Shown here: positions 1 through 10,814 of the stretch, one piece after another
Numbering within the stretch: position 1 is the first letter of the stretch
Layout: each line of letters starts with the position of its first letter
Virus record (IMG/VR): IMGVR_UViG_3300027977_000179
Span: 1 to 25,757 of that record
Source: a virus
DNA length: 25,757 bases
Strand: one strand, 5' to 3'
Notes under the pieces: model-generated
The model's database searches: none
What the model was told of the DNA's origin: nothing
Seen by the model: the letters and a program-made list of their open reading frames with translations, nothing else
Made by a program: the position numbers and the translations under genes

Positions 1-626
1 ATGTTCTTACAGCACTTTCAAATTATAATACAACAACATTACAAAAGTTTGATGGTGTGTTTAGATATTCTAAAGTTACAGGTATTATTGATGATACAGA
101 CACCAGCATTGTTTCAAACATTACTACAATTAAAATAAGAAAGAATTTTACACCTACATTAAATACTTCATCACGATACGACATATATTTTAGAAACTCA
201 TTATATAATCCAGTTTCAGGTTACAATGCTACAAACGGTGGTATTTTAGAATCATCAGGATTTAAAATAAGTGGTGATACAACAAATGTTTTCTTTTTAG
301 ATGACGATGGAGCTGGTAATGTGAGAAGATATAGATTAACAGGTTCAGTAAGAACATATGCTAACAATACACAAGGCACAATTAATTATACAACAGGTCA
401 AATTACTTTAACATCTTTAAATATTACAACAGTTCAAAATATAAGAGGTGTTGCTTCGACTGTTATTGAATTAACAGTTCTACCAAAATCAAATGATATA
501 GTTCCAGTAAGAGATCAAATATTAGAAATTGATACGGCAAACTCAAGCATTACAGTTGAAGCCGATACTTTTGTTGGTGGCTCTGCTGATGCTGGTATAG
601 GATATACAACAGCTTCAAGTAGATAA
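1..626 (+). CDS. gp6: Baseplate wedge subunit gp6, C-terminal part (5' partial)
   Basis: The reading frame (codons from position 3) is open to the left edge, so this is the 3' end of a longer gene; the GTG at 57 is only an internal Val codon. About 208 residues remain. The segment FRYSKVTGIIDDTDTSIVSN followed by TTIKIRKNFTPTLN, and the later NDIVPVRDQILEID, resemble my recollection of the C-terminus of gp6-like baseplate wedge proteins of marine T4-like phages. gp6 forms the ring that holds baseplate wedges together. It sits directly before a gp7-position gene and gp8, the T4 order, and its TAA is two bases from the next ATG, so translation is probably coupled. The family name rests on recalled sequence and synteny, not on a search; the virion-structural nature is much surer than the number. 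Confidence 0.7.
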   Translation, partial: VLTALSNYNTTTLQKFDGVFRYSKVTGIIDDTDTSIVSNITTIKIRKNFTPTLNTSSRYDIYFRNSLYNPVSGYNATNGGILESSGFKISGDTTNVFFLDDDGAGNVRRYRLTGSVRTYANNTQGTINYTTGQITLTSLNITTVQNIRGVASTVIELTVLPKSNDIVPVRDQILEIDTANSSITVEADTFVGGSADAGIGYTTASSR

Positions 627-628
627 CA

Positions 629-3202
629 ATGGCAAAGTTTCACAATAAAATATCAAACCTGATTACTTCTCAGGTTCCTGATTTTGTATTAGACGATCAT
701 CCAAAGTTTGTAGAGTTTCTAAAAACATATTATACATTTATGGAATCTGCCGAATTGGCAGTTACTTCTGTTCAAACAACAGATGGTATCACTTTAGAAA
801 CAGAAACAAATCAGGACAATAAATTAGTTTTAGATGGTTCACGTATTGATTCAGATCGAACACAATTAGATGCTGGCGATAAGTTACTCTTAGAAAGTTC
901 TGCCTTTGGTAAGTTTACAAGAGGTGAAATTATAACAGGCCAAACATCAAAGGCCACTTCAACGATATTAGCAGAAGATTTAGACAATGGCCGACTATTC
1001 ATAGCGGCACAAAACAAGTTTATTCAAGGTGAAATTATATTAGGTGCTAGCTCTAACGCCAGTGCTGTGGTAAATGATTACAGACCAAATCCAGTAAATA
1101 ACATACAAGAGTTATTAGATTTTAGAGATCCAGATAAAGCTGTATCTAACTTTTTAACAAAGTTTAGAAATGAATTTTTAAATACAATACCTGAAGAAAT
1201 AAATGCCAATATTAATAAGAGAAATCTTATAAAGAATATAAAATCATTATATCGTTTAAAAGGTACAAATACAGGCCATCAAATATTCTTTCGATTATTA
1301 TTTGGTTTAGAATCTGAAACAACTTTTCCAAGAGAACAACTTTTAAGAGTATCAGATGGTAAATGGAATACAAGTAAAATATTAAGAGTCATTACAACAA
1401 CAGGTGATACTGTTGATTTAGTAGGAAGAACAATCGAAGGCCAAACTTCAGATGCTACAGCAATTGTAGAAAATGTATTTAAGTTTCAAATTGGTTCAGA
1501 TGAAGTATCAGAATTAATTGTAAACACCGATACAGTTGTAGGCACATTTTCAGTTGGTGAAGAAATACGAGGTACATCTTCTGATGACAGTGATATTTTT
1601 ATAAAAGCAAATATTTCAGGAATACCAAATCAACCTACAATTACAAATGATGGTTCTTTATATACAACAGGCGACACAGTTGCAATTACAGCCGGTGGCG
1701 AAGGATCAATTATACAAGTTGATAGTGTTGGCCGTGGCAGTATAACAGAATTTTTTATTGATGATGTTGGTACAGGTTATGTTATTGGCGACGATTTAGT
1801 TTTCAATAATGCAAACACAGGCGGTGGTGCCGCTGTTGCTAAAGTTTCTGTAGTGAATGGTGGATTTACAGATGAACAAAGCACAAGCACAATTAATGAT
1901 CACATTGTTTTAGAAGATGAAACAGTAAGAGGTGATGCTTACACAGGAAATAAAATTGTTCAAGAATCAGGCACAGGCGTAGGCGACATTACTGATATAA
2001 GAATTATAAATGCCGGTTCAAATTATCTTTCTTTACCCACCGTTACAGTCACAAGTTCAGGTGGTTCAGGTGCTGTTGTAAAAGCTTATGGTTCAGAAAT
2101 TGGCCGTGTTCAATCACTAAAAATTGTAGAACCAGGAAAAGGTTATGAAAATTCACCTACACCTCCTTCATTAAAATTACCGACTTATCTTTTATTGATT
2201 GATCGTATAGGTTCTTTTTCAACAGATGAAACTGTTTCAGCATTAGGTTCAGATGGTTCAACTACGATTACAGCTTCAGTTGTAGGCATAAACACTTCTA
2301 CAAATATTTTAGAAGTATCAAATGCTTCAGGCACTTTTGGTACAGATGTTACAATTACAGGTGGCACATCAGGCGCCACAGCGACAATTAAAAAATTCGA
2401 TCAGGCAACGGCCACTACAACAGTAACAGCTATACTAGATACAGCCGGCACATATATTAGTCAAGACGGCCATCTTTCAGAAAATGTGATGAGAATACAA
2501 GACAGTTTATTATATCAAGACTTTTCATATGTTATTAAAGTAGGCCGTTCAATTAACGACTGGCGAGATAGTTTTAAAAAGACAGTTCACACGGCTGGTT
2601 TTTATTTTGTAGGTCAAGTAAGTATTGCCACACAAGTAAGTGCTGAATTAAGAAGTATTACAGGTATTAACTCTGGCGAAATCAATACACCAATTGATAG
2701 TGTCATCAATACATTATTTACAACAATATTCGGCCGAAGATTAGGTACAGTAGATGATGGTACAACTTTAAGAGCTTCACCACAAATAGGCGAAGGCGCT
2801 GACTTTAATACAAGCACAACATCACCGTTCTCAACAGGAACAAGAGATGTTACATTAAAACGACAATACACAGTATCGTTCCCTGCTATTGCTCGTATTT
2901 CAGTAAGAGGTGATGAATTGAAATTTGGTTACGCTTATTGTGGGCCAAGAATGAGAAGTGTTAATAATTTTGGACTAAGTTTGTTTAGTGGAAGTGGTTT
3001 TGCTCAAACTTCTAATGTAGGAGCAGATAGCACGACAGCTATTTACATATCCCCTATGCAAATGGCCAATTGGGCGAATTTTAGATTAACAGCTTTAAAC
3101 AGTGTGGATTATGATGGAGAGGTTGTTCAATTCCAAGATATTAACAATCCTAATCTAAAAACTAACTTAGCTTTCCCTAGTGAAATTAGGGTAAGTTATT
3201 AA
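629..3202 (+). CDS. Large baseplate structural protein in the gp7 position
   Basis: 857 residues. It starts two bases after the gp6 stop with no good Shine-Dalgarno sequence, which suggests coupling. The N-terminus (residues 4-40: KISNLITSQVPDFVLDDHPK, then FVEFLKTYYTFME) and the region at 224-247 (LFGLESETTFPREQLLRVSD) look like a conserved structural protein of marine T4-like phages. Synteny between gp6 and gp8 makes it the positional counterpart of T4 gp7 (1032 residues), but I see no direct T4 gp7 similarity. A short motif of the form F-x-x-G-E-x-I-x-G-x-T-S recurs near residues 94, 131, 264, 307 and 573. Gly-rich GTGY/GKGY units (about 370-510) resemble an insertion in gp8. It probably acts in wedge assembly. 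The structural role is firm; equating it with gp7 is inference. Confidence 0.7.
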   Translation: MAKFHNKISNLITSQVPDFVLDDHPKFVEFLKTYYTFMESAELAVTSVQTTDGITLETETNQDNKLVLDGSRIDSDRTQLDAGDKLLLESSAFGKFTRGEIITGQTSKATSTILAEDLDNGRLFIAAQNKFIQGEIILGASSNASAVVNDYRPNPVNNIQELLDFRDPDKAVSNFLTKFRNEFLNTIPEEINANINKRNLIKNIKSLYRLKGTNTGHQIFFRLLFGLESETTFPREQLLRVSDGKWNTSKILRVITTTGDTVDLVGRTIEGQTSDATAIVENVFKFQIGSDEVSELIVNTDTVVGTFSVGEEIRGTSSDDSDIFIKANISGIPNQPTITNDGSLYTTGDTVAITAGGEGSIIQVDSVGRGSITEFFIDDVGTGYVIGDDLVFNNANTGGGAAVAKVSVVNGGFTDEQSTSTINDHIVLEDETVRGDAYTGNKIVQESGTGVGDITDIRIINAGSNYLSLPTVTVTSSGGSGAVVKAYGSEIGRVQSLKIVEPGKGYENSPTPPSLKLPTYLLLIDRIGSFSTDETVSALGSDGSTTITASVVGINTSTNILEVSNASGTFGTDVTITGGTSGATATIKKFDQATATTTVTAILDTAGTYISQDGHLSENVMRIQDSLLYQDFSYVIKVGRSINDWRDSFKKTVHTAGFYFVGQVSIATQVSAELRSITGINSGEINTPIDSVINTLFTTIFGRRLGTVDDGTTLRASPQIGEGADFNTSTTSPFSTGTRDVTLKRQYTVSFPAIARISVRGDELKFGYAYCGPRMRSVNNFGLSLFSGSGFAQTSNVGADSTTAIYISPMQMANWANFRLTALNSVDYDGEVVQFQDINNPNLKTNLAFPSEIRVSY

Positions 3203-3209
3203 TATCGTG

Positions 3210-3223
3210 TATAAATATAAATA
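3210..3223 (+). promoter_or_regulatory. Tandem overlapping T4-type late promoters upstream of gp8
   Basis: Two overlapping exact TATAAATA boxes (3210-3217 and 3216-3223) lie in the 39-bp gap after the gp7-position gene. The second ends 18 bases before the gp8 ATG. TATAAATA is the late promoter element used by T4-like phages with the gp55 sigma factor and sliding clamp. The context is intergenic, correctly oriented and before a late structural gene. Confidence 0.8.
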
Positions 3224-3241
3224 GAATTTTAAGGAAAAACT

Positions 3242-4711
3242 ATGCCAGCAATTATAACAAATAAGTTTAGAATACATAATAGTGAACAATTTTCAGAATC
3301 ATTTTCAGAAGCATCACCAAATGTTTACTATTTAGCTATAGGAAGACCACAGGCCTTCGCTACACAAACGAGAGGCGATAGCCGAACAGACAATCAAGGA
3401 ACAGATGCGGCTCCTTTAACACCAGTTGATTCAATACAAGAAGAATTTTATACTTTTGATGATTTATTAGCTGCTAAAAAAATAGCAAGTTCAGACGTTT
3501 CTTTTGTAATACCAAGAAGAAACTGGACAAATGGTACAGTTTACGATTATTACAGACACGATTACGGAAATAGAATTACAGGTTCAACTTCAGTTCAAAC
3601 AGCAAACAGTGGTGCTACAAGTTTATTTGACGCTACTTATTATGTAATGTCATCAACTTATAACGTTTATAAAGTTTTGGATAACAATTCAAATGCTGCT
3701 TCAACAATAGAACCAACAGGCACTTCAACAGCTGTATTAACAACGGCTGATGGTTACAAATGGAAATATATGTATACCTTATCAGCAACACAACAATCAA
3801 ACTTTTTATCAACAGATTTTATGGCCGTTGCAACAAATGGCACAGTATCAGCCGCTGCTGTTGACGGTGCTGTTCGTATCGTAAAAATTAAATCAGCAGG
3901 TACAGGTGGTACAAATGGTACACACACAGGCATAGCGATAAGAGGCGATGGTTCTTCAGGCACAGTTTCAGTTACAGTTGCTGGTGGTGTTATCACTGCT
4001 GTTACAGTTACAAACGTAGGTTCAGGTTATACTTTTGCTTATATACGAAATGCCGATATAGTTACAGCTGGCGCTACAGGTTTAACTGGCTCAGAATTAG
4101 ATGTGATTATTGAACCAAAAGGTGGCCACGGTTTTGATGCTGTAAAAGAATTAGGTGGATTTTATGTAATGTTAAATACAAACTTTGATGGTTCTGAGTC
4201 TGCTAACACAGGCGACTTTACAACAGCAAATGATTTTAGAAGAATTGCTTTAATAAGAGATCCTTTTTCAGGTGGTTCAGCTGCTTCAACTTCAACATTA
4301 AGAGGTACAAAAGCAATACGATTTGCTGCTTCTCCAGCTCCAGGAACATTTACAGTAGATGAAGAAATTAATCAAGCAACAACAGGTGCTGTAGGTAAAG
4401 TTGTTGAATGGGACGCTACAAACAGAATACTACATTACATACAAACAAGATTTAATGATGAAGGCGTTGACAGTAATGGAAATCTAACGGCATTTAGTGG
4501 TGCTAACGTTGTAACTGGCCAAACTTCAAGTGCTACAGGCACACCAAGTTCAGCAGGTAGTGAAAGTGCTGACAATATAACTTTCACAAGTGGTTATGCT
4601 GCTTCTGAAATTGATGCTGACAAAGGCGATGTTATCTATATTGAAAATCGTTCACCAATAACAAGAGCTTCGGATCAAACTGAAAACGTTAAATTAATTA
4701 TTGAGTTTTAG
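3242..4711 (+). CDS. gp8: Baseplate wedge subunit gp8
   Basis: 489 residues against 334 in T4 gp8. Several stretches match T4 gp8 as I recall it: ITNKFR at the N-terminus, YLAIGRPQAF (T4 has ITFGRSEPW), VIPRRNW at 89-95 (T4 VIPRRDW), DGYKWKYMY from 170 (T4 DGYVWEYLF), RRIALIRDP, and the C-terminus IYIENRSPITRASDQTE (T4 IYMENRPPIIMAMDQTE). gp8 is a dimeric wedge protein that binds gp10 and gp7 in the baseplate. The extra length is mostly a Gly/Thr/Val-rich insertion around residues 205-275 with a GSGY unit, and a second one around 355-440 carrying a TGQTSSATG motif. AAGGA precedes the ATG. Its first 11 codons recur out of place at 19532. Confidence 0.93.
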   Translation: MPAIITNKFRIHNSEQFSESFSEASPNVYYLAIGRPQAFATQTRGDSRTDNQGTDAAPLTPVDSIQEEFYTFDDLLAAKKIASSDVSFVIPRRNWTNGTVYDYYRHDYGNRITGSTSVQTANSGATSLFDATYYVMSSTYNVYKVLDNNSNAASTIEPTGTSTAVLTTADGYKWKYMYTLSATQQSNFLSTDFMAVATNGTVSAAAVDGAVRIVKIKSAGTGGTNGTHTGIAIRGDGSSGTVSVTVAGGVITAVTVTNVGSGYTFAYIRNADIVTAGATGLTGSELDVIIEPKGGHGFDAVKELGGFYVMLNTNFDGSESANTGDFTTANDFRRIALIRDPFSGGSAASTSTLRGTKAIRFAASPAPGTFTVDEEINQATTGAVGKVVEWDATNRILHYIQTRFNDEGVDSNGNLTAFSGANVVTGQTSSATGTPSSAGSESADNITFTSGYAASEIDADKGDVIYIENRSPITRASDQTENVKLIIEF

Positions 4712-4720
4712 GAAAGATAA

Positions 4721-7700
4721 ATGCCAAGTCCAACAGACTTTAACCTTTCGCCATACTTTGATGACTATACTGAGTCGAAAAAGTTCCATAGAGTTCTTTT
4801 TAGACCGGCCTTTGCTGTTCAAGCTCGAGAATTAACACAATCTCAAACAATATTACAAAATCAAATAGAAAGAGTATCAGATCATCTTTTTGAAAAAGGT
4901 GCTATGATTATACCAGGTGAAATAGCTTTTGATTTAGAATATTACGCTGTAAAACTTACTTCACGTTCATCTACATTAGCAAATTATATTGGTGCCACAC
5001 TAACAGGTGCCACATCAGGTGTAAAAGCAATCGTAGTTAATTCTGTTGCTACAGATGGTACCGATCCTGATACTTTATATGTAAAATATACACAAACAGG
5101 TACAAACAATACTTCTTTAGTTTTCACAAACGGCGAAACAGTAAACGCTGTGAATATGGTTGACTCAACATCAGCAACATTAGTTGTGGCTTCAACAGCT
5201 ACAGGTTCGGCTGCTAACATCGCTGCCGGTGTTTATTACATTAATGGATTTCACGTATCAGTTTCTCAACAAACTTTAGTATTAGACAAATATACAAATA
5301 CACCAAGTTATAGAATTGGTTTAGAAATTACAGAAAGTTTTGTTACACCAAATGATGATGCTTCACTAAACGATAATGCTCAAGGTTCATCAAACGTAAA
5401 TGCTCCAGGAGCTCACAGATTTAAAATAGATTTAACGTTAGCAAAAAGAACATTAGCTTCAACAGCTGACTCAAACTTTGTTGAATTATTAAGATTAGAA
5501 AATGGATTTAGATTAAATCAAGTTCGTTCAACAGAATATAATATATTAGAAGATACATTAGCAAGAAGAACCTTTGATGAATCAGGCGATTACACAGTAA
5601 GAGATTTTGATTTAGATATAAGAGAACATTTAATATCAGGAAATAATAGAGGTATTTTTACAGCAGGTAATGGTGGTGTTGAAACTAAATTGGCTGCTGG
5701 TTTAGCACCAGGAAAAGCCTATGTTAAAGGTTATGAAATTGAAACAATCGGTACAACTTTTTTAGATGTAGATAAAGCCAGAGAGTTCGATACACAAAAT
5801 AATAATAAAACAAGATTTGATTTAGAAAACTTTGTCAATGTAACAAACGTTTTCGGTTCACCTGATATAGGATTTGTTTCTGGTGACGTAGAAGCTTTCA
5901 AAAATGTAAATCTATTTGACACAGCGACTTCATCAAGAGGTACGCAACAATCTACTTCAGGCGTTACAGTACCACAAATTGGTCGTGCTAAGTCGAGAGG
6001 TTTTGAATTAAATAGTGGTACAGCAACTTCTTTTGTATTTGCTAGTTCATCTTTAACAAGTGCTATTTACAAACATTTTATTTTTGATATTGAAATGTTT
6101 ACACATTTGAATATCCGAACATCACAAACATTTACTAACGGAGAAAAAGTAACTGGTGGCACTTCAGGTGCTACAGGTATTGTTCAATCTCTTTCATCTA
6201 CTAAAGATGCTGTTGTTACAAGTATTACTGAACCAGGCACAGGAACGGCCAGTGTTGTAACTTCAAACGGCCATACATTCAAAGATGGAATGCAAATACA
6301 GTTTTCAAATCCAGCATTTACTGCTGTTGATTCAACATCTACTGTTGTTACAGTAAATGATAATACAGTTTTTACAGTTAAAAATGTTACAACAAATACT
6401 TTTGAATTATTTGATTCAACAGGAGAAATACCAATTAGTGCTACTTCATATACTTCAGGTGGTATAGCAAGACACGGTGTTGTAGTTTTAAATAATGTAA
6501 TCGGAACTTTTGTTGCTGGCGAAACAATTACAGGCGGCACTTCATCAAACACAGCTGTGATACAATCAAATCGTTATGGATTTAATGGTGTTCGTACCTT
6601 TGATTTTTCAGCAGTAAGACAATTAGGTATGGCTGGTTCGCCAACATACACAGCAGATACAGCAATTGATGCTACATTCGGTGAAAACTTTCCTATCTTT
6701 GGAAGTTTTTCAGTAGCAAACAGTGGTACAACAGTTACAGGATTTGGTACTTTATTTAATACTGAATTGCAAATTGGCGATACAATTACATTTACAACTG
6801 ATGCTGGTACTTCAATAACAAGAATAGTTGAATCTATTTCATCAAATACAAGTTTAGAATTATCTACAGCAGTTGGTGGTGGCGATGTGTCAACAAAAAC
6901 ACAAGGTACAAGAAAACGTAATTTATTAAGAGGTTCGAATAAAAATATTGCTATATTTAAATTACCTAATAATAGAATCAAAACATTAAAAACAGCTTCT
7001 AATTCAGGTTTAACAGATACAAACTTTAATGTAAGACGACATTTTACAGCAACACTATCTTCTGGTTCTGCTACAATCACAGCAGGTACAAATGAAATAT
7101 TTGCTGGCCTAACTGAAAAAGATTATTCAGTTTCAGTAATGACTTCAAGTGGTTCAGCTGTGGCTGGTGATGTATTAAGTTTAACTGGTAATAATGGAAA
7201 TGGAAATCCAATCTTTACATTAGGTGGTTCTCCAACAGGTAAAACATTAACACTTGATTTTGACTCAGCATATTCAAGTGCTAAAATAAAAATATTAGCA
7301 ACTGTTGTTCGTTCAGTTGCAGGTTCAAAAACTAAAACATTAAATACAAATAGCACAATTGCTATTTCAAGTCAAACAACAATTGAATCAGGAACTATTG
7401 GTTTAGCTAAAGCTGACATTTATGAAATTAATTCTATTTTTATGTCACCTGATTTTTCTACACCAGCCACAACAAGTCATACAGATGTTACGGATAGATT
7501 TACTTTAGATAATGGACAAAGAGATAACTTCTATGATATAGGTAGAATAAAATTAAAAACAGGTGCAATTACACCAACAGGAAGATTATTAATTAACTTC
7601 GATTACTTCTCTCACGGTTCAGGAGATTATTTTGATGTAGATTCTTATTCAGGTGTTATTGATTATGAAGATATACCTACTTACACTTCAGATACTACAG

Positions 7701-10700
7701 GTGTTGATTTTGATTTAAGAGATTGTTTAGATTTTAGACCAAGAGTTGATGACGCTTCAACAGTTATCAGCGCTACACAAGATAGACAATATAGTGGTTC
7801 AGGAGCTTCTACAATTGATATTGTTCAATTCAATTCAGATGTCACTTCTGATTTTGAGTTTTATTTACCAAGAATAGATAAAATATTTTTAGATAAAGAT
7901 GGTAATTTTAAAGTAGTTAAAGGTGCAAGTTCATTAAATCCACAAGTTCCAAAAGGACTTGAAAATGCTATGCAACTTTATACAATAATATTAAATGCTT
8001 ATACACTTGATACAAATGATTTAAAAATTATAAAACAAGATAATAAACGATACACAATGAGAGATATTGGTCGTTTAGAAAAAAGAATTGAAAATGTAGA
8101 ATACTACACACAACTTTCTTTATTAGAAACACAAGCACAATCTTTACAAATACAAGACGCTGAAGGATTCGATAGATTCAAAAATGGATTTATCGTAGAT
8201 AACTTTACAGGCCACGGCATTGGTGATGTAGGTAATTTAGATTATAAAGTTTCTATTGATATGGCCGGTGGTTTTGTAAGACCAATGTTTAGTTCTGAGT
8301 CTGTACAATTAATTGAAGCAGATGATGATGGTACAGCAATTGTTGCAGCTGATAGAACAGCAGCTAACTATCAAAAAACTGGAGATTTAATTACTTTACC
8401 TTATGAAGAACAAACTTTAATTGAACAACCATACGCTAGTAGATTTGTAAACGTAAATCCATTTAATATATTTACTTGGGCAGGGTCAGTTACACTTGAT
8501 CCTCCAGGTGATGAATGGAAAGAAACAAATAGAGTTCCTGATTTATTAATTAATGAACAAGGTGGATTTGACACTATGCTTGCTAATTTAGGTAATCCTA
8601 ATTTAGAAAGTGTAGAAATAGATACTGTATGGAATGAATGGCAAGATTTTTGGCAAGGCACGCCAGTAGAAACAACAACTACAGGTAACGTAAGACGAGG
8701 AAATCAAAATGGTTGGACAGTTGATTTCGCTGATACAACTACAACAACATCTCAACAAGTAGGCCAAACACGTTCAGGAATAAGAACAGCAATTGTTCCT
8801 CAAGTTGTAAGAACATCTTTAGGTGATAAAGTTTTAAATATAGCTTTCATACCTTTTATAAGAAGTAGAACAATTAATTTTACAGCTACAAGAATGAAAC
8901 CTAATACAAGAGTTTATCCTTTCTTTGACAACGTGGCTATAACTGCTTATGTTACACCAACAGGTGGTTCATTGGCTGGTAATTTAGTTACAGATGCTAA
9001 CGGTGCTGTATCAGGTACTTTTGCTATTCCTGATTCGACTAACGACAGTAATCCTAGATGGAGAACAGGTCAAAGAGTATTCAGATTAACAAGTTCATCT
9101 ACTAATTCAACAAATGACGTTGAAACTTCTGCTGAAGCAGATTACATAGCAAGAGGTTCTTTAGAAACAGTGCAAAATACTATCGTATCTACAAGAGAAC
9201 CACAATTAGTTAGACAAACTGTAACAGATACAAGAAACATTACAAGATCATCTACAAGAACATCTACTGAAGTTATTGCTTGGATTGATCCTATAGCACA
9301 AACATTTTTAATTGATGATACAGGAGGAGCATTTATAACTTCGATTGATACTTATTTTCAATCAAAAGACGATAACATACCAGTTACATTACAAATAAGA
9401 GAAGTTGTAAATGGATATCCTTCGAGAACAATTGTACCTTTTGGAGAAGTAGTATTAAATCCAAGTTCAGTAAATATATCTGCTGACGCTACAACAGCTA
9501 CTAAGTTTACATTTCCTTCACCAGTTTATTTACAAGAAAAAACAGAATATTGTTTTTGTTTATTAAGTAACTGTGATAATTACAATGCTTGGGTGGCCAC
9601 ATTAGGCGAAACACAAGTAGGTTCAGATCGTACCATTTCAGCCAATCCGTATGCCGGTGTTTTCTTTAAATCACAAAACGGTTCTACTTGGACGGCCGAC
9701 CAAACAACAGATATTAAGTTTAAGATTAATCGTGCTGAATTTGAAAATGTTACAGGCACAGTTACATTAGTCAATGATGAATTGCCTACAAGAACATTAC
9801 CAAATAATTCATTAAGAACAACAAACGCTTCAGGTGTAATAAGAGTATTTTGTAGAAATCACGGAATGCACGGCACAAGTAATAATGTTACAATTGCTGG
9901 CGTAGCTGCTGGTACATATAATGGTATTACATCAGCACAAATAAATGGAACATATACAAGTATTTCAAACGTAACACTTGACAGTTTTGACATTACAACG
10001 GCCGGTACAGCCAATGCTACAGGCGATATTGGTGGCACAACTGTAACGGTTACACAAAATAGATTATTTGATTTAGCTTGTTTAAATCTTTCTACAATGA
10101 CAGTTCCAGGCACAACAATAAATTACGACATAAGAACAACATCAGGTAAATCAATACACGGTAGTGAATCTGAGTTTAGTTTAATTTCAGCGGCAAATGC
10201 TATCAGTGTAATACCTGGAGATAATATTTACTTTACTGCTCCACAAATGATAGCAAGTGCTATAAATGAAACAAATGAAATGTCAGGTTCTAAATCTTTA
10301 TTCTTAAATCTTACATTATCAACTACAAGCACAAAACTTTCACCAGTGTTAGATGTAAAACGTATCAGTATGGTGGCCGTTCAAAACAGATTAAATGCTC
10401 CTACAGCTGGTAATACACCAAACTTTGTAGCAGATACAGCACCAACAGGTACTTCATCAGCGGCCGTTTATTGCACAAGACCAATTATATTAGAAAACTC
10501 ATCTACAGCTTTAGATGTAAGATTAACACAAAATGTAAGAACAACATCTTCTGTAAGAGTTTTTTATAGAGTTTCAGGTGCTGAAGAAGTTCGAAACATT
10601 GGTGATTTATCTTGGATACCTTTTAATACAGGCGGCGAAGAAGATACAACAGTAACGCCAGCTGAAAATGAAAATACATTTAAAGAATACAAATATTCGG

Positions 10701-10813
10701 CAAGTAATATAAATCACTTTACGGCATTTCAAATTAAAATAGTTATGAAAGGAAGCGTTTCATCTTATCCTCCAATTATAAGAGATTTAAGAGGAATAGC
10801 TTTAGCAGTATAA
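4721..10813 (+). CDS. Giant DUF4815-type virion structural protein (baseplate/fibre)
   Basis: 2030 residues, the largest gene here. The N-terminus (residues 8-65: LSPYFDDYTESKKFHRVLFR, AVQARELTQSQTILQNQIER, GAMIIPGE) is the signature of DUF4815 structural proteins of marine T4-like phages. A conserved stretch near residue 1107 (YTMRDIGRLEKRIENVEYYT) is predicted helical and could be a short coiled coil. The C-terminal third begins with WIDPIAQTFLIDD near 1520, followed by beta-rich modules. Several internal repeats resemble domains in neighbouring proteins, including FTNGEKVTGGTSGATG near 471 and FVAGETITGGTSSNTA near 597. It occupies the place of T4 genes 9-10 after gp8, so it may link the baseplate to fibres. 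AGGAAA lies upstream of the ATG. Exact role unknown. Confidence 0.85.
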   Translation: MPSPTDFNLSPYFDDYTESKKFHRVLFRPAFAVQARELTQSQTILQNQIERVSDHLFEKGAMIIPGEIAFDLEYYAVKLTSRSSTLANYIGATLTGATSGVKAIVVNSVATDGTDPDTLYVKYTQTGTNNTSLVFTNGETVNAVNMVDSTSATLVVASTATGSAANIAAGVYYINGFHVSVSQQTLVLDKYTNTPSYRIGLEITESFVTPNDDASLNDNAQGSSNVNAPGAHRFKIDLTLAKRTLASTADSNFVELLRLENGFRLNQVRSTEYNILEDTLARRTFDESGDYTVRDFDLDIREHLISGNNRGIFTAGNGGVETKLAAGLAPGKAYVKGYEIETIGTTFLDVDKAREFDTQNNNKTRFDLENFVNVTNVFGSPDIGFVSGDVEAFKNVNLFDTATSSRGTQQSTSGVTVPQIGRAKSRGFELNSGTATSFVFASSSLTSAIYKHFIFDIEMFTHLNIRTSQTFTNGEKVTGGTSGATGIVQSLSSTKDAVVTSITEPGTGTASVVTSNGHTFKDGMQIQFSNPAFTAVDSTSTVVTVNDNTVFTVKNVTTNTFELFDSTGEIPISATSYTSGGIARHGVVVLNNVIGTFVAGETITGGTSSNTAVIQSNRYGFNGVRTFDFSAVRQLGMAGSPTYTADTAIDATFGENFPIFGSFSVANSGTTVTGFGTLFNTELQIGDTITFTTDAGTSITRIVESISSNTSLELSTAVGGGDVSTKTQGTRKRNLLRGSNKNIAIFKLPNNRIKTLKTASNSGLTDTNFNVRRHFTATLSSGSATITAGTNEIFAGLTEKDYSVSVMTSSGSAVAGDVLSLTGNNGNGNPIFTLGGSPTGKTLTLDFDSAYSSAKIKILATVVRSVAGSKTKTLNTNSTIAISSQTTIESGTIGLAKADIYEINSIFMSPDFSTPATTSHTDVTDRFTLDNGQRDNFYDIGRIKLKTGAITPTGRLLINFDYFSHGSGDYFDVDSYSGVIDYEDIPTYTSDTTGVDFDLRDCLDFRPRVDDASTVISATQDRQYSGSGASTIDIVQFNSDVTSDFEFYLPRIDKIFLDKDGNFKVVKGASSLNPQVPKGLENAMQLYTIILNAYTLDTNDLKIIKQDNKRYTMRDIGRLEKRIENVEYYTQLSLLETQAQSLQIQDAEGFDRFKNGFIVDNFTGHGIGDVGNLDYKVSIDMAGGFVRPMFSSESVQLIEADDDGTAIVAADRTAANYQKTGDLITLPYEEQTLIEQPYASRFVNVNPFNIFTWAGSVTLDPPGDEWKETNRVPDLLINEQGGFDTMLANLGNPNLESVEIDTVWNEWQDFWQGTPVETTTTGNVRRGNQNGWTVDFADTTTTTSQQVGQTRSGIRTAIVPQVVRTSLGDKVLNIAFIPFIRSRTINFTATRMKPNTRVYPFFDNVAITAYVTPTGGSLAGNLVTDANGAVSGTFAIPDSTNDSNPRWRTGQRVFRLTSSSTNSTNDVETSAEADYIARGSLETVQNTIVSTREPQLVRQTVTDTRNITRSSTRTSTEVIAWIDPIAQTFLIDDTGGAFITSIDTYFQSKDDNIPVTLQIREVVNGYPSRTIVPFGEVVLNPSSVNISADATTATKFTFPSPVYLQEKTEYCFCLLSNCDNYNAWVATLGETQVGSDRTISANPYAGVFFKSQNGSTWTADQTTDIKFKINRAEFENVTGTVTLVNDELPTRTLPNNSLRTTNASGVIRVFCRNHGMHGTSNNVTIAGVAAGTYNGITSAQINGTYTSISNVTLDSFDITTAGTANATGDIGGTTVTVTQNRLFDLACLNLSTMTVPGTTINYDIRTTSGKSIHGSESEFSLISAANAISVIPGDNIYFTAPQMIASAINETNEMSGSKSLFLNLTLSTTSTKLSPVLDVKRISMVAVQNRLNAPTAGNTPNFVADTAPTGTSSAAVYCTRPIILENSSTALDVRLTQNVRTTSSVRVFYRVSGAEEVRNIGDLSWIPFNTGGEEDTTVTPAENENTFKEYKYSASNINHFTAFQIKIVMKGSVSSYPPIIRDLRGIALAV

Positions 10814-10814
10814 T

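Noticed and set aside
57-626. GTG at 57 as the start of the first gene
   Set aside because: The frame is open to the left edge and the upstream residues continue the same gp6-like sequence, so the gene is 5' partial.
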